64,000 bases of DNA, taken from NCBI GenBank assembly GCA_905221605.1, contig CAJNDS010000302.1:290342-354341 (forward strand), read 5' to 3'. The DNA is from Symbiodinium natans. Its lineage: Eukaryota; Sar; Dinophyceae; Suessiales; Symbiodiniaceae. This document shows, one piece after another, positions 1-8,580 of this stretch; positions within the stretch are counted from its first letter, which is position 1; each line of letters starts with the position of its first letter. The notes beneath the pieces were generated by a model. The model ran no database searches. It saw only the letters and a list, made by a program, of their open reading frames with translations, and had not been told where the DNA came from. Both the position numbers and the translations under genes were made by a program.

Positions 1-112
1 CGTCTACCAGGTACGGGGAGAATATTAAGAATGTGCTTCGCAAACGAGCACATGTCTTCCTAAACCCAAATTACCTCCAACCGACCCCTTTGCAACTTGA
101 CTCCAACCCAGC

Positions 113-216
113 GTAAACCCCAAACCCCAAACCGAAAACCCTAAACCCGAACCGTAAACCCTAAACCCTAACCCTAAACCCCAAACCGAAAACCCTAAAC
201 CCGAACCCTAAACCCT
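113..216. repeat. Degenerate CCCTAAA array
   Basis: Imperfect copies of CCCTAAA with variants such as CCCCAAA and CCCGAAC. It is the first of several dozen telomere-type blocks in the left 33 kb. It is far from any sequence end and is flanked by unique DNA, so it is interstitial. On the minus strand it supplies a GTTTAGGG donor directly after a possible exon (214-309). Confidence 0.85.
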
Positions 217-550
217 CTCGCAAACTGCAACCAACTGCCCACCGTTGGCGACTCCATACTTCCCGTGGCGCGGCGAAGCTCCTGCGTGCTGCGATCTTCT
301 GGCCCACGACTACTAATTGCTTAAGAACCCCCCAAAATTAGAAATATTCTTCCTTATCAAGGTCACATAGGGATCATTTTGTACCTTGTGGGGGTTCTTT
401 GGCAAATAGTACGGTAGGCAATGTAAGGGGGTTTCCCGAGATCGTGGGGTGGGGAGCGGATACGCTTTGGGGTTTTCCTGTAGAAGGCATCTTGCATGGG
501 GGCGGGGGGGTTCCTAAACGCCCTTGTTGGCATCGGGCTTTCGCCGCCCG
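214..550 (-). CDS. Possible two-exon gene fragment around a family D intron
   Basis: On the minus strand an open segment ending in a PPYIAY motif reaches 413. It is interrupted by a 103 bp inverted-repeat element (310-412) and resumes at 309 with 31 codons (start VGQKIAARRSF) down to 214, where a GTTTAGGG donor begins. Removing 310-412 as a GT-AG intron keeps the frame, with one base left before and two after. The upper end near 550 is arbitrary because no start or acceptor was fixed. The plus strand of 214-309 is also open, so strand is not certain. No family recognised. Confidence 0.35.
310..412. mobile_element. Family D inverted-repeat element, candidate introner
   Basis: Ends read TACTAATTGCTTAAGAACCC on the left and GGGTTCTTTGGCAAATAGTA on the right, an imperfect inverted repeat. 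On the minus strand it begins GTACTATTTGC and ends AATTAGTAG, so it carries its own GT donor and AG acceptor. Related copies lie at 15,540-15,639 and 28,235-28,378. Too small to encode a transposase. Confidence 0.65.
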
Positions 551-681
551 CCCTAAACCCGAAATCCACTTTTTGGGCAAAAAAAGTCAAATGAAAGGCT
601 ACGTACGGCTGGTCGGGGTGATTGAAGTGCCTGCTCACAGGGCTCGCAAGTGTCTGTATAGCTTGAGTCGTTCAAAGCACA

Positions 682-969
682 ATGGCAAGACGCTGCTACG
701 CACCTCCCGTCGCAGTGAGTTGGCAGAGAACCACCGCAGTTCTAGAGTCTCAACAGCAAGCTGCGCTACAAGGTCACGAACTCTGTGAGGGCACCCTCCC
801 CCGCCCAAGAAGTCAGATGGCAAAGGCCGGGTTGACAAGGTATTGTTACTTGTGCGACACCCGTGTGCGTAAGGGAATGGCGGGTCACTCCTGTGGCCGG
901 TTCCTGCTCAAGCCACCATGCCAGAAATCTACAATGATCTGCCATAAACCAGAAGCCCTAAACCCCTAG
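682..969 (+). CDS. Possible small Cys-rich protein, strand uncertain
   Basis: Open for 95 codons from ATG. The second half has a C-x2-C then H-x-C arrangement (YCYLCDTRV followed by AGHSCGRF) that could be a small zinc-binding knuckle, preceded by a Gln-rich helix-like stretch. Against this, the minus strand of 635-786 is also protein-like, reading VRDLVAQLAVETLELRW and ending at a TGA at 635 after a plausible CAG acceptor. Only one strand is likely to be real and I cannot decide which. The open frame runs into CCCTAAA repeat, so the true 3' end is probably an intron boundary. Confidence 0.25.
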   Translation: MARRCYAPPVAVSWQRTTAVLESQQQAALQGHELCEGTLPRPRSQMAKAGLTRYCYLCDTRVRKGMAGHSCGRFLLKPPCQKSTMICHKPEALNP

Positions 970-992
970 CGTAGCGGCCGCCACCCTAAACT

Positions 993-1255
993 CTAATCCC
1001 TTACCAAACCCTATACCCTAAACCCTAAATCCTAAACCCTAAACCCTAAATCCTAAACCTTCACATCTCAACCACCCTGACGCCACCTACTTGTACCTTA
1101 GTTGATCATCTCTCTCAGTCTGAGCTTGCGATCCTCCACCCAGCGACCCAGGAAGGCATCCACCTGACTGCGGTGCAGGGTTTAGGGTTTAGGGTTTAGG
1201 GTTTAGGTTTAGGGTTTAGGGTTTAAGGTTTAGGGTTTAGGGTTTAGGGTTCAGC
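993..1255. repeat. CCCTAAA block, 110 bp island, TTTAGGG block
   Basis: A CCCTAAA block (993-1068) and a TTTAGGG block (1,177-1,252) face each other across unique sequence. On the minus strand the island reads as a possible terminal exon (1,167-1,098, VDAFLGRWVEDRK and a TAA stop) with a GCACCGCAG acceptor. This arrangement of a short island between oppositely oriented telomere-type arrays recurs across the left half. Confidence 0.6.
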
Positions 1256-1387
1256 AGCTCCGGGTCGAGCAATCTCTAGTAGAGCCGCTGTTTGGGCTCT
1301 CGAAAAAAACCCACCCACCCAGAGAATCCCAACACATTTAGAAATATAAAGTTTACATTTTTCATCAGCAAGCTCTGTCCTCCAACC

Positions 1388-1868
1388 CTTAGCCACGAAG
1401 AAAATGACCCTTAGCCACGAAGGAAATGACCCTTAGCCACGAAGAAATGACCCTTAGCCACGAAGAAATGACCCTTAGCCACGAAGAAATGACCCTTAGC
1501 CACGAAGAAATGACGCTTAGCCACGAAGAAATGACCCTTAGCCACGAAGAAATAACCCTTAGCCACGAAGAAATTACCCTTAGCCACGAAGAAATGACCC
1601 TTAGCCACGAAGAAATGACCCTTAGCCACGAAGAAATGACCCTTAGCCCCCAAGGAAATGACCCTTAGCCACCAAGAAATGATCCGTAGCCACGAAGAAA
1701 TGATCGTTAGCCACGAAGAAATGGCCCTTAGCACCCAGGAAATGGCCCTTAGCGACCAAGAAATTGCCCCTAGTGACGAAGAAATGGCCCGTAGCGAAGA
1801 AATTGCCCTTAGCCACGAAGAAATGACCCTTAGCCACGAAGAAATGACCCTTAGCCACGAAGGACTAT
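1388..1868. repeat. 21 bp minisatellite
   Basis: About 23 tandem copies of a 21 bp unit, ATGACCCTTAGCCACGAAGA plus A. Central copies are nearly identical; copies after about 1,660 diverge, with single-base changes and one or two shortened units. Because 21 is a multiple of three, both strands stay open: MTLSHEE repeats on plus, VAKGHFF repeats on minus. The unit contains CCCTTAG, close to the telomere-type heptamer. Confidence 0.95.
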
Positions 1869-1894
1869 AGGGTTTAAATATATATGTGATAGAG

Positions 1895-2083
1895 AGGTTT
1901 AGGGTTTAGGGTTTAGGGCTTAGAGTTTAGGGTTTAGAGGGTTGAACTCAGAAACCCCGGGTCTAGAGTATTCTCAGAAGGAGCCAGGGGGGTGGGGTGG
2001 AAGCCAGTTGTACCCCCAATCCCTTCCACCCCAGGGCTGCTTATCAGGATCACCCTAAACCCTAAACCCTAAACCCTAAACCT
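1895..2083. repeat. TTTAGGG and CCCTAAA blocks around a non-coding island
   Basis: TTTAGGG block at 1,895-1,945 and CCCTAAA block at 2,051-2,085. The island between has no reading frame I would defend. Confidence 0.75.
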
Positions 2084-2194
2084 CTAGAGAGGGCAGATCC
2101 CTCTGCCAGCGATGGCCTTTTCCTGCAAGCCCTCATCGCTCGATGTGGATGTGGCCGGCAGCACCAGAGCCTGCATGTCTTCTCTCGGGATCCC
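2084..2194 (-). CDS. Candidate 3'-terminal exon
   Basis: On the minus strand the island between two telomere-type blocks reads 36 codons and a TAG stop, beginning EGIPREDMQALVLPA after a CCGGAG acceptor and continuing with an acidic, Ser-rich stretch. The composition is protein-like and hydrophilic. The upstream intron would be the array at 2,200-2,257. The plus strand is also open through most of this island but gives a less convincing Cys/His/Arg-rich peptide. No family recognised. Confidence 0.35.
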   Translation of the reverse strand, partial: GIPREDMQALVLPATSTSSDEGLQEKAIAGRGICPL

Positions 2195-2199
2195 CTCCG

Positions 2200-2436
2200 G
2201 TTTAGGGTTTAGGGTTTAGGGTTTAGGGTTTAGGGTTTAGGGTTTAGGGTTTAGGCAATCACGCTGCAGCAAATGTGTCCAAAAACCCGCCAAATGCCCC
2301 GCAAAACTGCCACACAAAGCCAGGCTGGAAAAGCCCAGGACACTCATTAAACCCTTTTCGCATCCGGGCTCGCTTTATGAACCCCAAACCCTAAACCCTA
2401 AACGCTAAACCCTAAACCCTAAACCCTAAACCCTCG
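2200..2436. repeat. TTTAGGG block, island, CCCTAAA block
   Basis: Near-perfect TTTAGGG (2,200-2,255) and CCCTAAA (2,389-2,436) bracket an island that is open on both strands. On minus it contains MSVLGFSSLALCGSF, which may be an exon, but start, stop and splice sites could not be fixed. Confidence 0.6.
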
Positions 2437-2535
2437 GGTCTCCATCCGGTCTCAACAATCCTTTGGAGACCGAGTGACGAGGACTCCCCATCGCTTGTCA
2501 GGCTTGTCGCCCCCATCCCCATCCTCACGAGGTGA

Positions 2536-2646
2536 CTTAGGTTTAGGGTTTAGGGTTTAGGGTTTAGGGTTTAGGGTTTAGGGTTTAGGGTTTAGGGTTT
2601 AGGGTTTAGGGTTTAGGGTTTAGGGTTTAGGGTTTAGGGTTTAGGG
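2536..2646. repeat. Long TTTAGGG array
   Basis: Fifteen or so perfect tandem TTTAGGG units. Interstitial, flanked by unique sequence on both sides. Confidence 0.95.
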
Positions 2647-3229
2647 CAAGAATGGAACGGGCATCGCTTTACAGGTAATCTGTTTGATAGTGCCACCATT
2701 GGACCTGCACTACAAGTGCTTCCTTGCATTAGAACCATAACATGCGCGCACACACACACACATTCACACACATAAACTCTCTTTGATTGGAACTGTATGT
2801 ATGTGCGTGTTACTGCATTCCTCTGGGGTTGATACAGGAAAACTTGGGGCATCGTTTGCCGAATCTCAATTCTTTGCTTCCAATCGACATATAGGCTGAA
2901 ACCTTCCCCACTCCTCCAGATGGCAGCATTTGGGCCTAGGAGGTGGTGTCATGGGGCAAACTTCGCAAGTCAAGGCGCTGTGGAGAACTCGAACTCTGCA
3001 TAGTCTCCAGGCACCTTCGACAGGAGGTCGCAGCTAGAAAAAGTGGGTCCACGTAGCGGCGCTTGAGAAGCCAAGATTGATTCTCCAGAATCATCGTGTG
3101 CAAGGAGGGGCCACTGAGAAGCATCGCGTTCTTTGCTTTTTGGCTCCGACATGCTCATGAACTCTAAACCCTTTTGCAACCAGGCCTCTTTCGATCGGTT
3201 TGAATTCTAAACCCTAGAAACCCTAAAGC

Positions 3230-3345
3230 GCTCTAAACCTTAAACCCTATAAACCCTATAAACCCTATAAACCCTATAAACCCTATAAACCCTATACACC
3301 CTATAAACCCTATAAACCCTAAAGCGCTCTAAACCCTGAACATCT
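3230..3345. repeat. CCCTATAAA nonamer array
   Basis: About ten tandem copies of CCCTATAAA, a telomere-type heptamer expanded by two bases, flanked on both sides by GAAGCGCTCTAAACC-like sequence. On the minus strand it encodes Val-Tyr-Arg repeats that are not believed to be a gene. Confidence 0.9.
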
Positions 3346-3869
3346 CCGGCCTTGCAGCGTTTCCAGCAGGCTTTCCCGGTTGCGCCGAAACTCTCATGAA
3401 GCTGGACTGAATTTGGGCGAGGATGTGTGAAGACCTCGGTGCGCCAGAACATCCACTCAGTATACAGCATGTATATATATATATGTATATATATTGTTTT
3501 ATATGATATGTCATATAAAATGCATTAGATAGAAGATACAGTGTGTTAATACACATATATGTGTATATGATGTCTTATATATCCGTACATCCCCTACTTG
3601 TCACTTCAACTTCGCTCAAGTCGATCCGGCGAGGCGCGCCGGAAAACGCGAAAAAAGGAGCCCTTTTATGGTGATTTTGGCCAGAAGGGCTTTTTTTTGG
3701 CACCCCGGATTCTGGGTTTAGGGCTGTTAGGGTTTTGACGGTTTCTAAGGTTTTCAGAATTTCTAGGGTTTTCGGGGTTTGTTAGGGTTTTTAGGCCACG
3801 ACCCCGAGGTGCGATGAACCATTTTGAGCCCAGAACCCTCGGAAGCTTTGAGTTGGGATGTAGAAGCCC

Positions 3870-4170
3870 TTAATAAGGATTCTATAGTCTAAACTAGTCT
3901 ATACGATCATCTCGACTAAGGACCAGGACTGTTGATATTCTAGTCTGTATGCTAATCCCTACTAAGGACTGTTCGTATACGGGGGAACATGAAAAGTTGT
4001 GAGGGCAAGTGGCGACCGTCAGGCCTGGGGCATCCAGCAGCTGCTGCAAGCAGTCCTCAACAAAGGGCCGCTGCTTCTGTGCTTATACCTTCTTTAAGGA
4101 CTGTTAGCAGGGATTTCATATGGGGTACTATAATCCCTTTTACGGACTCTTAGTATACGGGGCTCTGCGC
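3870..4170. mobile_element. Family F element copies, degenerate
   Basis: Two related segments (about 3,870-3,990 and 4,085-4,165) share 'aaggactgtt ... gtatacgggg' and 'taataaggattctatag' words with 5,690-5,787, 13,510-13,590 and 32,295-32,325. The best preserved copy (5,690-5,787) lies inside a predicted intron. Boundaries are approximate. The rest of 3,345-4,270 holds a TA-rich stretch (3,470-3,590) and scattered degenerate TTTAGGG words, with no gene seen. Confidence 0.5.
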
Positions 4171-4272
4171 GATATCTGCCGGAACCGAAGACTATGCTTA
4201 ACCTAAACGCCGAAACCCTTCATCTAGGGTTCCAAGTTTTGGCCCTGAATTTGGGCCCCTTGCTACAGAACC

Positions 4273-4444
4273 AAATTATATATATATATATATATATACA
4301 TATATTATATATATTATATATATAATATTCTATTTTATATATTATATATATTATATATATTATATATATTATATATATTATATATATATATTATATATAT
4401 ATTATATATATATTATATATATATATTATATTATATATATATAT
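4273..4444. repeat. TA-rich satellite
   Basis: Tandem ATTATATAT-type units and TATATA runs for about 170 bp with no other bases apart from occasional C. Low-complexity DNA. Confidence 0.95.
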
Positions 4445-4552
4445 GTTTACCCTAAACCCTGTGAGCCTCATCTAAGCCCGAAAAACCCTGCGCCAGGAGT
4501 TGACATCTCGGGCTGAGAGGGAGCTGCCACAGCAGCTCTTGGACAGGCTGCG

Positions 4553-4614
4553 GGGTTTAGTGTTTAGGGTTTAGGGGTTTAGGGGTTTAGGGTTTAGGGT
4601 TTAGGGTTTAGGGT

Positions 4615-4653
<39 letters not shown>

Positions 4654-4910
4654 GGTTTAGGGTTGAGGGTTTAGGGGTTGAGGGTTGAGGGGTTGAGGGT
4701 TTAGGGGTTAAGTAATAAGAGTAATAATGATCGAGGTCCATACTTCGGACCCCTATGAACAAGGAGAGGATGCTTCGCGCCCACGTGGCTTCAAGCTTAG
4801 ATTGTGAGGTTCTCTTCGGTTTTAGATGGTTTTAGGGTTTGGTTTAGGGTTTTTTGGGTTTTGGGTTTAGGGTTTAGGCTGTAGGGTTTAGGGTTTAGGG
4901 TTTGGGGGCC
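4553..4910. repeat. TTTAGGG and GTTGAGG variant arrays
   Basis: 4,553-4,705 mixes TTTAGGG, TTTAGGGG and GTTGAGG units in tandem, so a variant heptamer has been amplified locally. 4,821-4,905 is a shorter, more broken block. Confidence 0.85.
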
Positions 4911-5325
4911 TTCAAGGTTGCAGGGAATCAGTGTTTTAGGTTTCAACATGTCAGGCCTTGAACTAGGTTAGCCCATTAAATCCTCAGAAAAACTCAGGAA
5001 CAACATCATCTCAAACCCAAGACGAAAGAGCTTAGAATCCCAAAAACCTACCTGGCTTCCTGCCGAGCAGTTGATGACAATTCTGGCTGGGGTGCGGGGC
5101 AAACTGCCCCCTTAGCAGCAGGAACGCACCACACAGCGCATAAGGATGTTTTCATCTTTCACATGATTTGGGGCTATGTTCCTTAAATAACAGGTATTGG
5201 GGTCTTCGATAGTTGCTTCTGTGAACATGAAGAAGGTGCGAGCAACAATGGACAAGCCCTGCAAGCTCTCCAGCTGCATAGACACAGGCGCTTTGGGGCG
5301 AATCGCTTTAGGGAACTAGACTTAC

Positions 5326-5968
5326 TAGACGGCGCGCAGCAAATGCCAGTTTGCAAAGCTCATGCGACGTCCTCCGGTGTCCGCTTTGGTGGCTGTGGAA
5401 CTTCAGCTTGATCGGCCTCTGATCGCAATTCTGGATGAGAGCTTCGATAAGGGGCAGTTTTGGGCCTAAAGAGTTTAACGCACGATGTAACGATTCGACG
5501 TGAGAATCGTTCGTTGCAGCGCGGGTCGACTTGGCCAGTCCTGCGCGTTCGACCGTTCGACGAGCTGTCGCAACGTGAGCCGCGCCAGGGTCGATGTCCA
5601 AGATGGCTGAGGGTTTGTATAATCGTGCTTCGTCTCCCGCAGCTAGCACAAGCAGGGTTGTAGATCAACGGCGAGGTCTAACCAACATTTGCCACAATAT
5701 ACATACAGCCCTTAATAGGGATTATATAGTACCCCCTCTTATAAGCCCTAGTAAGGACTGTTAGTATAAGGGGGAACATCCCAAAACGTAAGTAGTTCCG
5801 CAAGACAACTATACTCCCCTGAAAACCTTAATAAAAATACGATTTCAACTATCCTCTTGGGTTTTATCAACAAAAGCACAAAATAATTCCAAGGGGGATC
5901 TAGACAAGACAGCGTGCCTCAGCCTCTGCAGGATCGTCCTCGGCGTCCGCTTCTTCTGGCTCCTCCTC
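5326..5968 (-). CDS. Three-exon gene, partial, unknown function
   Basis: Minus-strand model. Exon 1 (5,968-5,911) encodes 19 residues, almost all Glu, Asp, Ala or Pro. Exon 2 (5,808-5,788) is 21 nt. Exon 3 (5,642-5,326) is open for 105 codons and ends at a consensus-like GTAAGT donor. Phases match at both junctions. Intron 1 is a family B element; intron 2 (5,643-5,787) holds a family F element and ends in a pyrimidine-rich GCTTGTGCTAG. Exon 3 has DIDPGAAHVATARRTVERAG, loosely like a nucleotide-binding segment, and a basic end with HSHQSGHRRTSHE. No family recognised. The 5' and 3' ends of the gene are not identified. Confidence 0.6.
5690..5787. mobile_element. Family F element inside an intron
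   Basis: Best-preserved member of a dispersed family, running from 'cccttaatagggattatat' to 'aagggggaacatcccaaaac'. Similar words occur at 3,870-4,170, 13,510-13,590 and 32,295-32,325. On the minus strand it starts at the GTTTTGGG donor of the predicted second intron of the 5,968-5,326 gene. Confidence 0.6.
5809..5910. mobile_element. Family B introner-like element
   Basis: On the minus strand it runs GTCTTGTCTAGATCCCCC to GGGGAGTATAG and equals a predicted intron exactly. The word TGTCTTG occurs at both edges, consistent with a target-site duplication. The interior shares 'taataaaaat', 'tcttgggtttta' and 'aaaataattcc' with the copy at 17,890-17,994. Confidence 0.7.
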
Positions 5969-5984
5969 CTCTCAGATTATAGAG

Positions 5985-6066
5985 GGTTTAGGGTTTAGGG
6001 TTTAGGGTTTAGGGTTTAATCCGAGCACCTGTTTAATTGGGAGGGGTCCCCCCCCCCCCCCCCCCC
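5985..6066. repeat. TTTAGGG block and poly-C run
   Basis: TTTAGGG units at 5,985-6,020, then about 18 C at 6,048-6,066. Homopolymer G/C runs also occur at 19,640, 21,790, 24,588 and 31,828 and are likely places for assembly length errors. The following 6,070-6,250 is AT-rich with repeated 'tctatattaaaac'-like words and no gene. Confidence 0.8.
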
Positions 6067-6653
6067 GCCACAATAAGGAAGGCAGGGTTCCGCAATAGTT
6101 GGACCATGGCCCCGTGCGGTTTCTCTATTAAAAAACAATAAGAACGTATTGAAAACAATAGGAAACAATAGGACTGTATAGAATCTCTATTAAAACTGAT
6201 ATTAAAACTGAATAACAAAGTATTGACTCTCTATATTAAAACCATACAAATGTATTGAATCATTATGAAAAAAAGAGAGTAGCAACGTGTTGCAGCTATT
6301 GCAGCTTTTGCAGAGAGAGTGCAAGGACAGACAGTGGAGTTTTGCAGAGGGTTCAAGTGTTGGCATTGCAGTTTGCAGCTAGCAGTGCCATTGCAGAGAT
6401 GTCATCGCTGCAGCCATTGAAGGCTTACAGCATGAAGAGGCCTCACGAGGCAGCAGATGCAGGAACCCTGCAGGTGAGTCGTAGAGTGAGAAGGAAGACT
6501 CGCTCTGCAGAGGTGCACGCAGGGGGTGGAGGGGGTGCAGGGGTGTAATTGGGGATGTTAGGGGGTGTAGTTTGCAGCCAGCTAGGAGTGCAGTTGCAGA
6601 GGTGCAGTGTCGGTAGCAGTTGTTGAAGTGCAGTCTCGGAGTTGCAGCGAACG

Positions 6654-7420
6654 ATGCAGGTTGAAGTTCCTGCAGAAATCCCACTTGAAGATGCAGAAGC
6701 CGCAGCAGAGGTGCCAGGGTGCAGGGTGAGGGAGTGTAGTTCGCAGCCCGGAGTGCAGTTTGCAGAGTTGTGCTATAGTGGAGACTGTGCAGGTAGGAAG
6801 TTGCCAGCTAGGTGTAGTTGCAGAGGTAGCAGTGGTTCAAGTGCAGTCGCTGAGTAGCAGCAAACCCTAAAGCCTAAACCCCGTAAACCCAAACCCGAAT
6901 TCAACCCTGAACCCTAAACCCTAAACCCTAAATGCAGGTTGAAGTTCCTGCAGAAAGCCCATTTGAAGATGCAGAAGCCGCAGCAGAGGTGCCAGTGAGA
7001 GTGTAGTTCGCAGCCAGAGTGCAGTTTGCAGAGGTGTGTTAGTGGAGACTGTGCAGGTAGGAAGTTGCCAGCTAGGTGTAGTTGCAGAGGTAAACCCCCT
7101 AAACCCCCTAAACCCTCTAAACCCCCTTAAACCCCCTAGACCCCCTAAACCCCCTAAACCCTTTAAACCCCCTAAACCCCCTAAACCCCCTAAAGCCCCT
7201 AAACCCCCTAAGCCCCCTAAGCCCCCTAAGCCCCCTAAACCCTAAACCCTAAACCCTAATTAAAACAAAAATGCAGGATGAAGTTCGTGCAGAAATCCCA
7301 CATGAAGATGCAGAAGCCGCAGCAGAGGTGCCAGGGTGCAGGGTGAGGGAGAGTGTAGTTTGCAGCCAGGAGTGCAGTTTGCAGAGTTGTGCTAATTAGT
7401 GTGCAGGTAATTTTAGGAAG
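6654..7420 (+). repeat. Three copies of a ~160 bp cassette
   Basis: Copies start at 6,654, 6,932 and 7,271 with ATGCAGGTTGAAGTTCCTGC or a close variant, followed by GAAGATGCAGAAGCCGCAGC. Each can encode the start MQ(V/D)EV then EDAEAAAEVP before diverging at a possible splice donor. Copies are separated by CCCTAAA-type arrays (6,868-6,930 and 7,092-7,260). They may be duplicated exons or relics of duplication. No start-to-stop gene could be assembled. Confidence 0.75.
7092..7260. repeat. CCCCCTAAA array
   Basis: Tandem CCCCCTAAA and CCCCCTAAG units, longer than the usual heptamer, ending in four perfect CCCTAAA. The plus strand is open as Pro-Pro-Lys-Pro repeats, judged not to be a gene. Confidence 0.9.
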
Positions 7421-7531
7421 ATGCCTAAAGTGCAGACAGCAGCAAGCTGCAGAGTTGCATGTGCCGAGAGCCTGCAGGCCCATTGCAGTGTGTAGTTGCA
7501 GTTTGTAGCAGCCAGCCCGTGCAGTGCAGTG

Positions 7532-8284
7532 ATGGCATTGTACACCTTCGGAGCAATTGCTGCAGCCCTGGCCGGTGCAGGGTTCTATGTCGTGAAGAGA
7601 ATTGAAGCGACCTTGCAGAAAGCTGCAGAAAGCATGGAGAAAGCTGCAGAAAGCATGCAGAAGACGATTGCAGACAGCCTGAAGGGCATGCAGAACGCCC
7701 AGGAGAAGATTGAAGAGAGCCTGCAGGGCATTGAGCATGCAGTGGCAGCAGTCGCCACTGCAGCTTCTGCAGGTGAGATGAGGCAGGACCGCGCTGCAGG
7801 ATTGCAGTCCGATGTCAGCCGCCATGCAGGGCAGGCACTGCAGCAGTACTCTGCAGCAGTGAGTGCAGCCATCTGGCTGCAGCGACGATTGCAGGCTTGC
7901 TTGGAGTCGTCCTGCAGGGGAGCAGTGCAGCTCCGTGCAGATGGGGCAGTGTATTGGAGGTTGCAGCTGCTGGAGGTCAAACTGGTCCTGTGCAGGGACC
8001 TCCTGTTGCAGCCAGAGGAGGCTGCATTGCTGAATGCAGTCTCCAACATCAGGGGGCTGCAGACGCCTGGAGGGCCCCTGCAGATTGCAGCTCAGCTTTG
8101 GCGGAGCACGACTCATGCAGAGTTCGTGCAGATGCAGCAGACTGCAGCCGTGCAGGCTCATGGCATGCAGGCAATTGTGGTGCAGATCAGTGACCGGTTC
8201 GCAGAAGTGCAGTCTCTGCTGCAGACTCCAGCAGCCAATGCTGAAGAGACTGCAGCTCGCACGTTGGTGAATGCCGTGCTGTAG
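7532..8284 (+). CDS. Membrane-anchored coiled-coil protein, unknown
   Basis: Single open frame of 250 codons from ATG to TAG. Residues 1-21 (MALYTFGAIAAALAGAGFYVV) form one hydrophobic segment followed by Lys-Arg, so a signal anchor is likely. Residues 25-95 are a regular amphipathic stretch with repeats of KAAESM that should form a coiled coil. The rest is Ala/Gln/Leu-rich and helical. The start at 7,532 is chosen because it begins exactly at the hydrophobic segment; the frame is open 12 codons further upstream. TGCAG saturates the gene, which forces many Leu-Gln, Met-Gln and Ala-Ala pairs. The antisense strand is also open for 301 codons but gives a Cys/His/Leu-rich product expected as a shadow of TGCAG. 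No family recognised. Confidence 0.6.
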   Translation: MALYTFGAIAAALAGAGFYVVKRIEATLQKAAESMEKAAESMQKTIADSLKGMQNAQEKIEESLQGIEHAVAAVATAASAGEMRQDRAAGLQSDVSRHAGQALQQYSAAVSAAIWLQRRLQACLESSCRGAVQLRADGAVYWRLQLLEVKLVLCRDLLLQPEEAALLNAVSNIRGLQTPGGPLQIAAQLWRSTTHAEFVQMQQTAAVQAHGMQAIVVQISDRFAEVQSLLQTPAANAEETAARTLVNAVL

Positions 8285-8580
8285 GCCTGCAGGGCATCGG
8301 CCACCTGCAGGCCACTGTGCAGGTTATCTCTGCAGGGCATCTGTGCAGGCCATCTCTGCAGAGTAGTGTTGAAGAGCAAGAGCATGCAGTTTTTGAGCAT
8401 GCAGCAAAAGATAAACATGCAGTTTTTGAGCATGCAGCAAATGAGAAAAAGGCAGCTCTTTGTTGTAGGTGATGCAGACACTCAGAGCATGCAGCATCTC
8501 TCTGCAGTTCATGTCTCTTCCTTGGAGGTGCCTGTGAAGACTACTTCGCCTTCTGCAGAGATGCAGGCTCCGGCAGGGTT

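Noticed and set aside
1388-1868. CRISPR array
   Set aside because: Repeats are directly tandem with no spacers, in a eukaryotic context.
2090-2382. Plus-strand exon pair spliced over the TTTAGGG block 2,200-2,269
   Set aside because: Splice sites and phase fit, but the minus strand of both islands is more protein-like.
7256-8161. 301-codon minus-strand frame over the TGCAG block
   Set aside because: Its Cys/His/Leu-rich product is what the antisense of dense TGCAG gives; the plus frame has a membrane helix and a coiled coil.
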